Part shown: positions 46,379-58,270 of the stretch, in pieces | Position numbering within the stretch: the stretch's first letter is position 1 | How the letters are laid out: each line of letters begins with the position of its first letter | Assembly: GCF_016808335.1 (NCBI RefSeq) | Contig: NC_053150.1 | Location: 46,155,607 to 46,219,606, forward strand | Source of the DNA: Panicum virgatum | Lineage: Eukaryota; Streptophyta; Magnoliopsida; Poales; Poaceae | DNA length: 64,000 nucleotides | Reading direction: 5' to 3' | The notes under the pieces: generated by a model | The model's database searches: none | What the model was told of the DNA's origin: nothing | What the model saw: the letters and a program-made list of their open reading frames with translations, nothing else | Position numbers and translations under genes: made by a program

Positions 46379-49300
46379 ATGAAGAAGGCAGCAGCTAGTA
46401 GAGGATTTACAGCCTTGGCTACCCTAATTGGAGTTGGCTCACTGCTGCTGCTCGGCGGCGCGGCACCAGCTGCGGCGGCGGCCACCGGCGGCCCGGGGAG
46501 GAACAACTGCACCAGGAGCTGTGGCGGCATTGACATCCCGTACCCGTTCGGCGTCGAGCCCGGGTGCTACCACGCCGCCTGGTTCAACCTCACCTGCGAC
46601 CTCTCCTTCCAGCCGCCCAAGCTGTTCCTGGGCGACGGCACCGTGCAGGTGCTGGAGATCTCCGTCCCCAACGGCACGGTGCGCATCAACAGCAGCCGCC
46701 TGCTGTACACGGTCGGCGCCGGGGCCAGCGCCGCGAGCGGGCCGTGGGGCCGGGGCCTCCCGATCGGCGGGCCCTTCTTCCTGTCCGAGTCCCGGAGCAG
46801 CGTCGCGCTGGTGGGCTGCGGCGCCCAGGTCCAGCTCCGCGGCGGGGACGACGACAGCCTGATCGCCTCCTGCGCCGCCGTCTGCCCGCTCGACGGCGAC
46901 CGCCGGATCGTCGTCGAGTCCAGCGGCGCCTGCGCCGGCGTCGGCTGCTGCCAGGCGAGCATCGTCCTGGGCTACGATTCCTACAACATCCAGGTCAACA
47001 AGCTCAACGCATCGGTTTACGCCGAAGCTGCCGTCTACTTGGTTGACCAAGGGATTAGCTACGCCGACGAGGTCGCCGGCAGTGTCTACGGCTACTTTCC
47101 TGAAGCGCTCCCGGCCACGCTCGACTGGGTGATCAACCACACAGGGTGCCCATCTGTATACAGGGAAGAAGGAGTCTCCAGCGAATGCGTCAGCAACAAC
47201 AGCAGATGCGTCGACGCGGGTAATAATGTTCCCAATCGTGGGCATCGGTGCGCCTGCGATATTGGTTATCAAGGCAACCCTTACATCCCGGATGGATGCC
47301 AAGGTAACCATCAATTTCTCTTATCACCAATTGCTACAAAATCAACATCATAGTAAAGAACTTTTGGAACTTACGAATCTAAACGTATAGCATTTGTGCA
47401 CTAAGCATTATTAATTTCTAATACGTTGACTAACTACTGTTGGTCATCACAATTTGTGAAGTTTGATTTTCTGAAATCATAGTAGTATACGCCTACATAC
47501 TAATTTCAAATGGACAGAGTACTAGCTATCTATACATGAATCTCAGAATCTGCAGAGTACGGTGCTTAACATCCCCTCCTGATCAATGATGTTTTGTTCT
47601 TCTCTAGATATCGACGAATGTAAGTCTCCAGACATCTACCCATGTAATGGCACCTGCACAAATACAGTAGGGTATTTTATTTGCCAGTGCCCTTCTGGGT
47701 ATTACGGAAATGCTTCTGCCCCAGATGGATGCCAAGGTACGTACAAAAATGCAAACAAGATTGATGATCCAATATTATCTGTGCAACTAGTATACTAATT
47801 CTTGCCTGATTGCTTTGCTTCCGAACATACGCAATGACTATTATTGTATATTCTTTAATTTTGTTCCAGACATAAACGAGTGTTTGAACCAGGAAGCCCA
47901 CTCGTGCTATGGCACCTGCCTAAACTTGCCTGGAACTTTCCACTGTCAATGTCCAATTGGAACCTATGGAAATTCTTCCAGAAAAGGGGGATGCGTAAAC
48001 GACAACTCATCCCCAGGTGACAAGCCACTTTGTGAACTTATCACTAATTCATCCCCACTTAATCTGTTCGCTTGCACGAGATACATGAATTTGAACCCCA
48101 AAACGTTTTATCTTTCAGTTTCAGGTTTAGGCATCTGGTGGCACAAGTCTTTTGCTTCTAGCATTTGGTGCTCCCTTCATAATTCGGAAACTCAAGGCGA
48201 GAAAGGTGAAGAAGATGAAAGAGAGGTATTTCAACCAAAATCATGGTTTACTATTGCAGCAAATGATATCGCATAAGGCAGACATTGGCGAAAGGATGAT
48301 AATTACATTAAGGGAGCTCGAGAAGGCTACAGACAATTTTGATAGATCCCGCGTAGTTGGTGGTGGAGGACATGGTGTTGTGTTCAAGGGTATTATAGAT
48401 CTGCATGTCGTGGCAGTCAAGAGATCCAAGATTGTAGTGCAGAGAGAAATTGATGAATTCATAAATGAAGTTGCAGTTCTTTCTCAAGTGAACCATAGAA
48501 ATGTAGTGAAGCTCTTAGGATGTTGCCTTGAGACAGAGGTTCCACTGCTAGTTTATGAGTTCATATCGAATGGAACTCTTTATCATCATCTTCACGTTGA
48601 AGGACCTATATCACTTAGATGGGATGACAGGATACGGATTGCACTAGAAGTGGCTAGAGCGCTCTCCTATCTACATTCAGCGGCCTCAATGCCAATATTT
48701 CATAGAGATATTAAGTCCTCGAATATACTTCTGGATGACAATTTAACTGCCAAGGTATCAGACTTTGGAGCTTCAAGATATATCCCAATTGATCAGACAG
48801 GTGTAACTACAGCGATTCAAGGTACAATTGGTTACTTGGACCCAATGTACTATTACACAGGCCGACTAACAGACAAGAGTGATGTCTTCAGCTATGGGGT
48901 TCTTCTTATAGAATTGCTTACTAGGAAGAAACCATTTGTGTATCGATCTGATGGCGGTGATGGCATTGTTTCATGTTTTGTCTCACTATTGACGAAAGGC
49001 AAACTGTTTGATATAATAGACCCCCAAGTCATAGAGGAAGAAGATGGAGAAGTCCAAGAAGTAGCCACACTAGCAGCAATGTGTACTAAACTGAAGGGAG
49101 AAGATCGGCCTACAATGAGAGAAGTAGAGATGACACTTGAGAATTTACTAGTTAAGAAGAAACAGGTTTCGTGGAATACAACATCAAGGAAATATGGCGA
49201 TGATGAAACTATGGCTCACTGGATGTCAACCGAACAAGTTTCTACTGAAGCAAGCAGGCAATACACAATTGAAGAGGAAATATTGTTGTCAGCAAGGTAG
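46379..49300 (+). CDS. Wall-associated receptor kinase WAK1, frameshifted in the membrane segment
   Basis: Cell-surface receptor that binds pectin fragments and signals through a cytoplasmic Ser/Thr kinase. Exons: 46379-47303, 47608-47736, 47870-48016 and about 48125-49300. ATG 46379 gives a signal peptide (MKKAAASRGFTALATLIGVG). A galacturonan-binding GUB_WAK domain follows (CTRSCGGIDIPYPFG), then the WAK C-terminal region and EGF-like repeats (one at the end of exon 1, DIDECKSPD in exon 2, DINECLNQE in exon 3). The kinase has HRDIKSSNILLDD and DFGASRY, and ends EEEILLSAR. The membrane segment at about 48130-48150 is out of frame: GGCATC is followed by TGGTGGCACA, where the paralogue's frame needs two more bases, and the kinase frame has a TAG just upstream. 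Either a recent pseudogene or a sequence error; all other parts are intact. Confidence 0.8.
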
Positions 49301-50314
49301 ATGATATTGTGCTGTATTGAACAATGTTGCTTCTATATTCAGTCCAAATACCTAGGAAGCCAACAGAAAAAAATGTCATTTTCTCTGTTGTTTTCTAAAT
49401 TATCCTGTTCACCTTTCAGACAATTTTATTTCCTGTTTATTTTGCATTGCTCCCTGATTATAAACTATAACGTGACCACTGCTTGTTCTTTGTGTTTGTC
49501 GATTGAACATGAAATGGTCTTGCCAAGTATGTGTTCCAGTGATCCAGTCTGTTGTGAGGACTGGACAAAGGAGTTTAAAGCAGAGCATTATAATGTCTCA
49601 TTATTCTTGCTACAGTGCAGCCTGTCTATTTACCCAAGCCCCGACTAAAGATTGTGGTCTTTCAGAAAAAAATAGAGAACTTGTTTGTGAACGTAACAGC
49701 GTAGTTTACATCAACTTTCAATCTGCAATGGAGAGACGAAATGCTACCTGAACCTGACTGGAGGACCAGCCAGCACGCTGCCTCGAATCATAACATGATT
49801 CTGTTAGTACAGTAAGACTATGGTTTGTTGGTGTAGGCAGTAGTGAAACCAGGAAATAATCTTAAGAGGGCTGAGACGAACAGCATCATAATACTTTTGC
49901 GCACGGAGAATTGTCTCGATGAACCAAAGGCAACAGCACAAAGGCGCGAGAGCATACTATCTGAAATGGGTAGCTGTCTGTGATGCAAGGGTACCAACGA
50001 ACCATCATGATCGGGTCAGGGAGCCTCCCTGCTAACCACCCAGAAAGCTCAACCAATCGCTCATAATCTTCCACGCAAACAGTCCGGGACATAAACCGGA
50101 CCATGATGTTATCAGGTGCATCAAAGAGACATGGGGCTGAACATTTACCTGCTATTCTGCAGAAGACTGGTGCACGGTGCCGTCTTGTACTAGTCGACTA
50201 GTCACTAGTGTAAGCTACACGGTGGAGGAGCCTCTGCTCGTGCGCAGGATGGACAAGGACATGCAGCCTGCCCGCTGCAAGCTGCAGGCTGCAGCACGCG
50301 CTGGCGAAGATCGA
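49301..50314. other. 3' flank of WAK1 and intergenic
   Basis: AT-rich 3' region without a clear AATAAA. No gene supported. Confidence 0.5.
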
Positions 50315-50490
50315 CTAGGCGACGATGCTGGCGACGAACAGGCCACCGATGGCCGCTGCTCTGGGGGCAGAGGCCGATGCTGAGCTGGAACTACCGGCCG
50401 GGGCAGTCGCACAAGGCCTAGGCAGCGGCGCAGCGGCCGACGGCCAGCGCGCCACCTGTTGTTCGCCGCCTCGCCGGATCGTCGTTACAG
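50315..50490 (-). pseudogene. Possible C-terminal remnant of a GPI-anchored, Ala/Ser/Pro-rich protein
   Basis: On the minus strand an open frame ends at 50315. It is alanine-, serine- and proline-rich (for example APAGSSSSASASAPR) and finishes with a short hydrophobic tail (AAAIGGLFVASIVA). That is the pattern of arabinogalactan or lipid-transfer-type GPI-anchored proteins. No upstream exon is found, and the Mutator-like element is inserted about 65 bp further upstream (minus strand). It may be a chance frame in GC-rich DNA. Confidence 0.3.
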
Positions 50491-51090
50491 GCAGTCAGGC
50501 ATCGCCGGCGCAGCGAACAGCGAACGTGCGTTCCAGACTAGCAGCGGCACGCGCGGCCTTTTTTTTTATATTTAAAAAAAATAAAAATTTCAAAAATATA
50601 TGTTCGTTTTGAAAAATTTCGAAAATAGCCTTTGGTCGCCGCCCCAGGGGCGACAGGGGTCCTGTCGCCCAAACAACGGGCGACAGGACCTTAATGTAAT
50701 TTTTTTAAAATTTATAAAGAGGTCTCTGGCGGGGGGTGTGTGGAGGGAGGGGTCCTGGGGTCTCCCACCCTATATAAATCCTGACCTCCATTCCCTTCTC
50801 ATTTGAGCCTAAAAATTACATCAAAAATTTAAAAAAAAGAGGGGTGAGGAGAAGAAAAGCGGCGAAGCTCTGCCGAATTGCGCACTTGTGATCTACCGAT
50901 AACTTCCGTATGAATTCATTGATATTGTATAACAATTTAATTTAATTAGTGGATTAGCTGAATTAGATTTGGTGCTTTAGAACACTCGTTTAGTATTACA
51001 ATTTCAGTACTATTACAGACTTGTTTTTAAATTAATTATGAATTAGAATGGAATTATGATAATACCTTATTGATATTGCAGCATAAGGCA

Positions 51091-51557
51091 ATGGCTGCCT
51101 CCAATTGTGGAGTATTTTCATGGACCGAAGAAAAATCTAGTATAATATTTGATATCATGACCCATCTTGTTATCAGTAAGAAGTTGAATCCGTTAGCGGA
51201 TGGTACGATAGAGATGATATTGTCCAAAGTAGAGTTTAAAGATTTGACATTATTTCGAGGTATTACAACGCAAGATGTAAAGAGACATCTGCTAGAACGT
51301 CGGAAGATATACATAAGAGTATGTGAACTAGCGAATCATCCTAATATCATTGGATTCTTACAAAGTTCTTGTAAGATATGGATGCGGCCAGAGGTGTATG
51401 AGATGCACATTAAGATAACTCTCATTCAGTTTTAATCCTGTCCGTCATTTGGAATCCATATTTATGAAACAGTAATATTGTTGTTTAATTATATGCTAGA
51501 ATTACCCCGAGGACACGGAATTGATTAACAAATCAATACCAAATTTCTGTAAATTGG
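51091..51557 (+). pseudogene. Myb/SANT-like DNA-binding domain fragment in the MULE
   Basis: ATG 51091 follows an acceptor-like TGATATTGCAG. The first open part (to 51435) has the pattern of plant Myb/SANT-like domains associated with transposons: FSWTEEKSSIIFDIM at the start and later MRPEVYEMHIK. A second piece at 51500-51557 after an AG acceptor continues it (NYPEDTELINKSIPNFCKL), matching the usual end of this domain (..pIpNydkL..IFG). The donor of the intron between them is not a clear GT, so splicing may be lost. The role is inferred to be DNA binding; no specific family member is recognised. Confidence 0.45.
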
Positions 51558-51646
51558 TATGTATCTTCGGTGGACTTATGCCGCAAACTAGACGAAGGAG
51601 GTGGATAAGATCTTCAGGTGATAGTACTTGACCTGCGCAAGAACAG

Positions 51647-52060
51647 ATGACCGGAGGTTCATCGAGTCATGCTGCAGCACCTCAACCACCAACTTGTGTT
51701 AACTGGGATGACGACATGGATGACTTCATACCCCCCAAATCATGGCCTCCAACACATGATGTTCCTCCCCCTTTACATGAATCTAGAACCAGAAAAGAGA
51801 CAAAGGGAAAGGCAAGAGGTTCGTCAAGTCATGTTGCACCACATGCAGCACAAACTTGTGTTAACTGGGATGATGACATGGATGACTTCATGCCCCCCAA
51901 ACCATGGCCTCCAACACATGATGTTCCTCCCCCTGTACATGAACGTAGATCCAGAAAAGAGAGAAATGGAAAGGCAAGAGGTTCGTCGAGCCATACTACA
52001 CCACCTGCAGCACCACCATCTGTCAACTGGGATGACGACCTAGATGATTTCATGCCATGA
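51647..52060 (+). CDS. Three-repeat acidic/proline ORF in the MULE
   Basis: 137 residues from ATG 51647. It consists of nearly three tandem units of about 47 residues. Each has VNWDDD(M/L)DDF(I/M)P, then PPTHDVPPP, then a basic stretch and GSSSH. The DNA repeats are well conserved, and the repeats stay in frame. It could be the last exon of the SANT-like gene just upstream. I recognise no known domain. Confidence 0.45.
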   Translation: MTGGSSSHAAAPQPPTCVNWDDDMDDFIPPKSWPPTHDVPPPLHESRTRKETKGKARGSSSHVAPHAAQTCVNWDDDMDDFMPPKPWPPTHDVPPPVHERRSRKERNGKARGSSSHTTPPAAPPSVNWDDDLDDFMP

Positions 52061-52351
52061 TCTATAACATATGATGTTCATCGATTTAAGATGTATTCGC
52101 ATTTAGTATTGTTAATGTTGTATTATGCTTGTATGTATGTCTCGTACCTAACTTGAATTCACTGGACATGTACATAATGTCGAGTTTGAATCGTACTTAG
52201 TCGTAATGGAGCATCGAAGCATAAGCATACCATCTATCGTATGTAATGGAAAATACGAGAGTGATCAGAGGCGAACGTTGAAGTGTACAAATAAGCGGTC
52301 CACAGCTATCTCATTACAAATAAACATCAGAGATATAAATATCGGATATAT

Positions 52352-53035
52352 CTAACCACCCCTAGTGCATCGGACCCTCTTAGCCCTCTGCTGGGCACGG
52401 ACATGGCCCTCGGAGTAGGTGTGACGATCCGGAGACCTCACCTATCGCTCAGGACACAAAGAGGGCTGCAGTGTCTGCTGCTGAGAGATCCCAAGTGGTG
52501 CTCCTCCTAGCTGTGAATTCCCCAAGACATCGGGGTCACCGTGCGCGCCAGGTGAGTCTGGAGTCAAGCTGTCGAGTTCGTCTAAGGTGACGCCCTCGTT
52601 ATCTGGAACGAACTACTCGAAACAAAACCTGCGTAACATATAAACGTAAACCAACATATGTTGTGTGGTAAATTAGTGAGAGTATTGAGAGAGTGTTTTG
52701 TACCAGGTCGAAAAGAGGAAGAAGGTCCGGCGCCCGCATCGGGGTAGAATATACGCATAAAATACGGATGTTAGCGTATGCTCGTGTCTTTCGTCATGAC
52801 ATGTAGGAACCGAAATATGAAACATAAACTAACATGTGTAGGCTGGTATCTGTGGCCCCGGTACCATCCCTGGATACGGTCCGCCAACTGGTGCTGCCAC
52901 TCTAAACATTCCAGTATGGCCGAACGCAGTAGCTGGATCGTATCCTGTTTGTGATATTAGTAAATATGTAGCAACACTTGATCTAATTTTAAAGAGATAT
53001 ATACGTTACCTGCAGTTGTGTAGTACTGAGACATC
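52352..53035 (-). pseudogene. Decayed spliced minus-strand gene in the MULE
   Basis: An ATG at 53035 begins MSQYYTTA, with a donor at 53010. The next exon starts at 52944 (YDPATAFGHTGMFR, then Gly/Pro-rich PYPGMVPGPQ). Further pieces lie near 52690-52760 (MRAPDLLPLFDL) and 52352-52640 (GAHGDPDVLGNSQLGG ... TYSEGHVRAQQRAKR). The last has in-frame TAG stops at 52613-52615 and 52442-52444. The tail resembles, from memory, C-termini of grass plant-mobile-domain proteins carried by Mutator elements; this is uncertain. Confidence 0.35.
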
Positions 53036-53486
53036 GGCCCGTGCACGGTTGCCGGACACGGGAACGACGACGAGGCAGGGCTTCACCGCTTCCCTTCTCC
53101 TCACCCCTATCTTTTTTTCTGGATTTTTGGTGGAATTTTTTGGCTCAAATGAGGAGGGAATGAGGGTCAAGGGCTTATGTAGGGGGGCAGGAGCCGGTCG
53201 CCCGATGGGGGGGGGGCGACAGGCCCCCTGTATCCCGAGGGGGGGGGGCGACAGGCCCTCGTGTCGCCCGAGGATGGGCTCCCAGTCGCCGGGGGGGGGG
53301 GACAGGCCCCCTTGCCCCACGCGCCCCGGCCATTGACCTATTTGTAAATTAGAAGAAAAAAATTACAAACAGGTCATGTCGCCTCTTGGGCGGGCGACCA
53401 GGGTATATTTTCGAAATTTTTCGAAACAGACATATATTTTTGAAATTTTTATTTTTTTAAATATAAAAAAGAAAAAATCGCGCGGC

Positions 53487-54433
53487 ACGCGCTGGCTGCC
53501 GGCCCGAAAATTTTGGGCTGTCAACTACGTTTGGCTAGAGGTGCAAATAGTGCACCTTATGATATCTATTGCCTTTTGCCTCTTTTTAATTAAAAAATTT
53601 ACACTAATTTCTCAAAATAAGCTTCCTCCTTAAAAAATTAGTATAAACATTTGAACTAAATAGGGGGCGGTGGATACTCTTAGAGGCATCTACTTTTGTA
53701 CCTCTAGTTCGGCCCCTGCAACTTAGGAAAAAACTCCTTCCGACCTCCCTCAACTATTGGCACCGTTTGGTTTGTTCCTAGAAGATTCTAAAAAGCACTT
53801 TGACTGCTAATTAGGAGTATTCAATAAAGACAATTTATAAAACCAACTCCAGAACTCCTGCGCTAGGAATTCTGAAGAATCTAATGAGGTCTTTGACCAC
53901 GTCATTAGAGGACAGTTACTGTAGCATCATTGTAGTCAATCATCAATTAATTACCATCATTAGATTCATTATGAAAAGTTACACCCATCCGTGAAGAGAT
54001 TTTGCAAATAGACTTAATTTAGTACTTCATGCATACAAGATTCTCTCCTAGAAGAATCCTAGAAGAGGGAAACCAAATAGGGCCATTATCATAGTCCGAT
54101 TTACCTCCTTCAACTAAAAAACAAGATGTTTGCACTTCTCGAACTATTGAAACCAGCCAATTTACCTCCCTAAACAGTTTTCTAAGTGGTTTTGGCTGAC
54201 ATAACGTTGTGTCAGCTATTCTACGTGGCACCACATCATCCGTGAAGGAGGTAAATTGAATTTTCACGATACATTACTTTATAAAAAGTTGTAGAAATAT
54301 TTATTTTAAAAAATCCAAATATTTTTTTCTAGAATAAGTGTACATTTAAAAATACTAAAGTGTTATTCAATATTATAAAAATTATTGAAATATTGTATTA
54401 ATAAGTTAAAAAAATCATAGATATTCCCCTACT
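53487..54433. other. Intergenic right of the MULE
   Basis: AT-rich; holds one MITE (53759-54084). The flanking sequence (ACCTCCTTCAACTA ... GAAGGAGGTAAATTG, about 54100-54255) could be a further degenerate TIR element. No gene. Confidence 0.5.
53759..54084. mobile_element. MITE, GGCACCGTTTGGTTTG type, TSD ATT
   Basis: Ends GGCACCGTTTGGTTTGTTCC / GGGAAACCAAATAGGGCC, subterminal CCTAGAAGATTCT repeats, and ATT at both borders. Confidence 0.75.
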
Positions 54434-55690
54434 ATGCACTACTATTCACGGCGGCCACCGCCATCCCTTGTGCCTCCCGTGGGTCCTCCGGCTCGGCCTT
54501 GCCACGAAACGCCGGCGCGATCTCCCCCGCCGCCACCCCCGTTTCTGTCAAGGTTGACATTCCGGGTGACGCCCGGCGCCTGTCATATGCCATTGCCGCG
54601 CTGCAAAGAGTACATGTTCACCCCACGATCGCCGAGCCCGGCCCGCACGCGCGGTGGAGAAGCGGTGTTCGGGTAGATCAAGGCAGGCAGCTGGAGAGCG
54701 TATGCAGGCAGCGTGCCGTACGTCGTCCAGGTCGACTGGTCGACGATGCCGACTGCCGAGGGATAGCTAGGTTGCCGGCGGAACGCGAGCCCGACGGGGT
54801 GGATCGTCGTTGCAGTGGACGGACCTGGCTGTTAGAAGTCTTGAATATAAGAAAATCATTGAAGAAAACCTGGCCCTTGTTTGCTTACTTGCCTGTGAAC
54901 AACAATTTCGAGCACCGATTTTGCTACGTATTTTTCCCCTGAGAATATATATCATGCCAGCATGATGGTACTTTACTACTTTTGATGGAGGTGATGTATG
55001 TGGAGCCTGAAGAACTGCACGCACCATTTGTGGTGTTTGTAGTTCTGTTGCCTATTGTGATGAAGTGATGAAGGGCGTGCTGACCGGTTCATGTTTATGA
55101 GTCTATCCGGCACCATAGGCCTTGTGCAGGACGACGGTATGTATCATATGGACACGTCACACGAGTGGACGACTGGACGTGTAGGTCTACGACTGTCTCC
55201 TATCAATCCAGTAGCAACAAAATATATGCGATAGCCGTTCAATTCAGATTACATTAGCAACGCAAGGTACGGTAGCCACTCAATTCAGATTACAACGCGA
55301 CGAGGTCACCATCTAGAGGATTACAACTTTGAGGAAATTTATGTTGCTGATGTTGAGCTTCCTCGCTGGAAAGATGGCGGCCTCGTGCAGACATTGCACG
55401 CGTAGCTTGCAGAGATTTCTGTCCTCGATCTCTCATATCTCAGCCGCAGTCAGTCTGAAGCCTGATACTGCAATGCATGGCCAATCTGAAGTCTGAACCT
55501 GCAAAGCAATCCTCTGGTCTGGTTCTGAATGTCTGATGCTGCAACAGCTAGCAATGCTCCAATGCACGAGATGGTATGGATGTGTAAGAGTAATAAAACA
55601 CTTCCAAGGCAGTCAAAAGAGAACAAGTGCAACAATGCATTTGGGAATTAAATCGATACAGAAGGCAACATTTTCTTAAGCCCACAACGT
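54434..55690. other. GC-rich island and 3' flank of WAK2
   Basis: About 54440-54830 is GC-rich with coding-like composition, but the open frames are broken by stops and I recognise no protein. It might be a WAK or other gene remnant. From 54830 to 55690 it is the AT-rich 3' side of WAK2 with direct repeats (GGTAGCC(A/G)(T/C)TCAATTCAGATTACA near 55230 and 55270). Confidence 0.4.
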
Positions 55691-57005
55691 AGTATATCAT
55701 CGAGGATACCTTGCCGACAATAATATTTCCTCTTCCATGGTGTACTGTCTGCTTGTGTCTAGAGTGAGTTCACCAGATGACATGTAATGATCCTTCTCAT
55801 ATTTCCTCCTTGAAGTCGTATTAGGAACCTGCTTCTTTGTGCCTCTCAAGTTTTCTAATGTCATCTCAACTTCCCTCATTGTGGGCCGATCTTCTCCATT
55901 CAGTTTTGTACACTTCGCTGCTAGAGCGGCAACTTCATCGACTGCTTCATCCTCCTCTTCTATGATTTGAGGATCTATTATGTCAACCAAGATACCTTGA
56001 GTGAGTAGTGATGCAAAATGTGTAACAAGACCTTCACCATCGTCAGAACGGTAGACGAATGGTTTCTTTTTAGTAAGCAGTTCTATAAGAAGAACACCAA
56101 AACTAAAAACATCGCTCTTGTCTGTTAGTCGGGATGTATAATAATACATGGGATCTAAGTAGCCAATTGTTCCTTGGACGGCTGTAGTCACTCCAGTCTG
56201 ATCAATCTGGATGTACTTTGAAGCTCCAAAGTCAGATACCTTTGCTATTAAATTGTCATCAAGAAGTATGTTAGATGACTTGATGTCTCTATGAAGTATT
56301 GGTGTTGAAGCAGCTGAATGTAGATAGGCTAGAGCTTTGGAAATTTCGAGAGCAATCCTCAGTCGGTCATCCCATGAGAGTGATATGGTTCCTTCAACAT
56401 GAAGATGATGATCAAGAGTTCCATTTGATCTAAACTCATAAACCAATAATGGAACTTCAGTCTCAAGACAACACCCAAGGAGATTGACAATATTCCTATG
56501 GTTGATTTGGGAAAGAATTGCAACCTCATTAATGAAGTCATCAATCTCTCTTTGTACTATAATCTTTGATTTCTTGATGGCGACAACTTGTAGGTCTAGA
56601 AGCCCTTTATACACAACACCGTGCCCTCCACCACCAATTTCATGAGAAGGATCGAATTTGTTTGTTGCCTTCTCTAGATCCCGCAAGGTGATGATCATCC
56701 TTCCACCAATATCTGAATTCCGTGACACCAATTGTTGGAATAGCAACCCATGATTTTGCTTGAAACATCTTTCTTTCTCCCTTTTAGCCTTATGCAACTT
56801 GATTTTACGCGTTATGAAGGGTGCACCAAGTGCCAAGAGCAAAAAAGTTGTGCCACCGCCAACTCCTAGCCCGATTTTCCAACCTGAAATATATAATTAA
56901 GAGCCATTATCTCTGTTATTTGGATTGATCCAGCGAACAAATTCAATGGAGAAAGGGTTATTTATTTTGATATGACTATCAACTAGGTGGAAGGGTTATA
57001 TATAA

Positions 57006-57993
57006 GGGAAAAGTCTGTTTTTCAACCATGAACTATCACGATAGTCCGATTTCGGCCCTTGAACTACGAAACCGGACATACTACACCTCCAACTAACGAA
57101 ACCGTTTGAAAAACAACCCTGGCTCAGCCAAAGGCGGTTTGCTACAGTAAAATTTCTAAATTTCTGGAATTTCACACCTCTCTCAATTAAATAATAAAGA
57201 AAGCATAGTTAATGTTGTCTAAAAATTATGATATTTTTTGGGAGGTAGATCAAAAGACAAGGAATCTATTTTGGCTAGATGTGCTACAATAGACATAAAG
57301 GAATTTGAATTATAAAATTTTAAAAATAGGTAGAATTCAAAATTCCTTGAATTTTTAGGTCAGCTAAACCTATGATAAAAATGCATTAAAAATATGATAA
57401 TTCATAATTTTTTATTTTTTTAGTTAGGTACTTTTTATTGGCCCAAGTTCTATAGAAAATTCATAAATTAAAATTTGAGGAATCAAATTTGATTCAAATT
57501 TGAGCATTGCGAAGGAATTCAAAAACTTTCATAAAAACTTGGGCCAATAAAAAATACCTTATTAAACTAAATAAAAAATTATGAATTATCATATTTTTAT
57601 TTCATTTTTATCAAAGGTTTAGCTAACCCAAAAATTCAAGGAATTTTGAATTCTACCCATTTTTAAAATTTTATAATTCAAATTTCATTATGTTTAATGT
57701 ATCACATCTAGCCAAAATAAATTCCTTGTCTTTTTATCTACCTCCCAAAAAAATATCATGATTTTTAGACAATATTAACTATGCTTTCTTTATTATTTAA
57801 TTGAGAGGTGTGAAATTCCAGAAATTCGGAAATGTTACTGTAGCAAACCGCCCTCAAAACAGCTTGCTACAGTGATCGAGGGGGTGATTCGGACGGTTTT
57901 GCCAGTTCGAGGGCCTATGTTACCCGGTTTCGTAGTTGGAGGTTGAAAAACGGACTTCTTGACTAGTTCGAGGTTGTAAAATAGACTTATCCC
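57006..57993. mobile_element. Foldback Mutator-type element A, in a WAK2 intron
   Basis: 988 bp with ends GGGAAAAGTC / GACTTATCCC. The two halves are near-perfect inverted arms of roughly 450 bp around a short centre near 57490. The perfect 9-bp duplication TATATATAA lies at 56997-57005 and 57994-58002. No ORF. Confidence 0.85.
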
Positions 57994-58270
57994 TATATAT
58001 AAATACAGCATAGCATTAGTCTAGCAATACAAATAAGTGGCTAAAAAACAAGAATTTTAATCAGGCAACTGTGCATCTCAAGAAAACAAAAATCAGGTTA
58101 CACATGTAACAGAGTTCAGCGTGCATCGTCACCTGTGTGAGAGCTGCAGCCCCCTTTTGTGAGGGGATCACCATAGGTTCCATCCTTGCATCGGCAGTGG
58201 AAAGTTCCAGGCATATTTATGCAAAGTCCGTAGCATGAGTGTTGATCGGGATGTGCACACTCGTCAATGT

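Larger units (their letters stand above)
50557..53477. mobile_element. Mutator-like element with long TIRs and cargo ORFs
   Basis: The ends are inverted repeats of about 100 bp. The left end reads TTTATATTTAAAAAAAATAA..., and the right end reverse-complemented reads almost the same, including CGAAAAATTTCGAAAATA. Both TIRs continue into a GGTCGCC...GGCGACA segment that can form small hairpins. A 9-bp duplication ACGCGCGGC/TCGCGCGGC (50548-50556, 53478-53486) matches at 8 of 9 bases. No transposase is seen. Inside are two plus-strand ORFs and a minus-strand spliced remnant, so it looks like a non-autonomous or decayed cargo-bearing MULE. Confidence 0.75.

Noticed and set aside
46439..47314. 291-codon minus-strand frame across WAK1 exon 1
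   Set aside because: Antisense shadow of the GC-rich ectodomain exon.
54434..54942. GC-rich coding-like stretch considered as a third WAK ectodomain
   Set aside because: A few short matches in tone only; stops in every frame and no GUB_WAK cysteine pattern.
57006..57993. Foldback element considered as a microRNA precursor
   Set aside because: Arms are ~450 bp and nearly perfect, typical of a transposon-derived hairpin that gives siRNAs, not a discrete miRNA gene.
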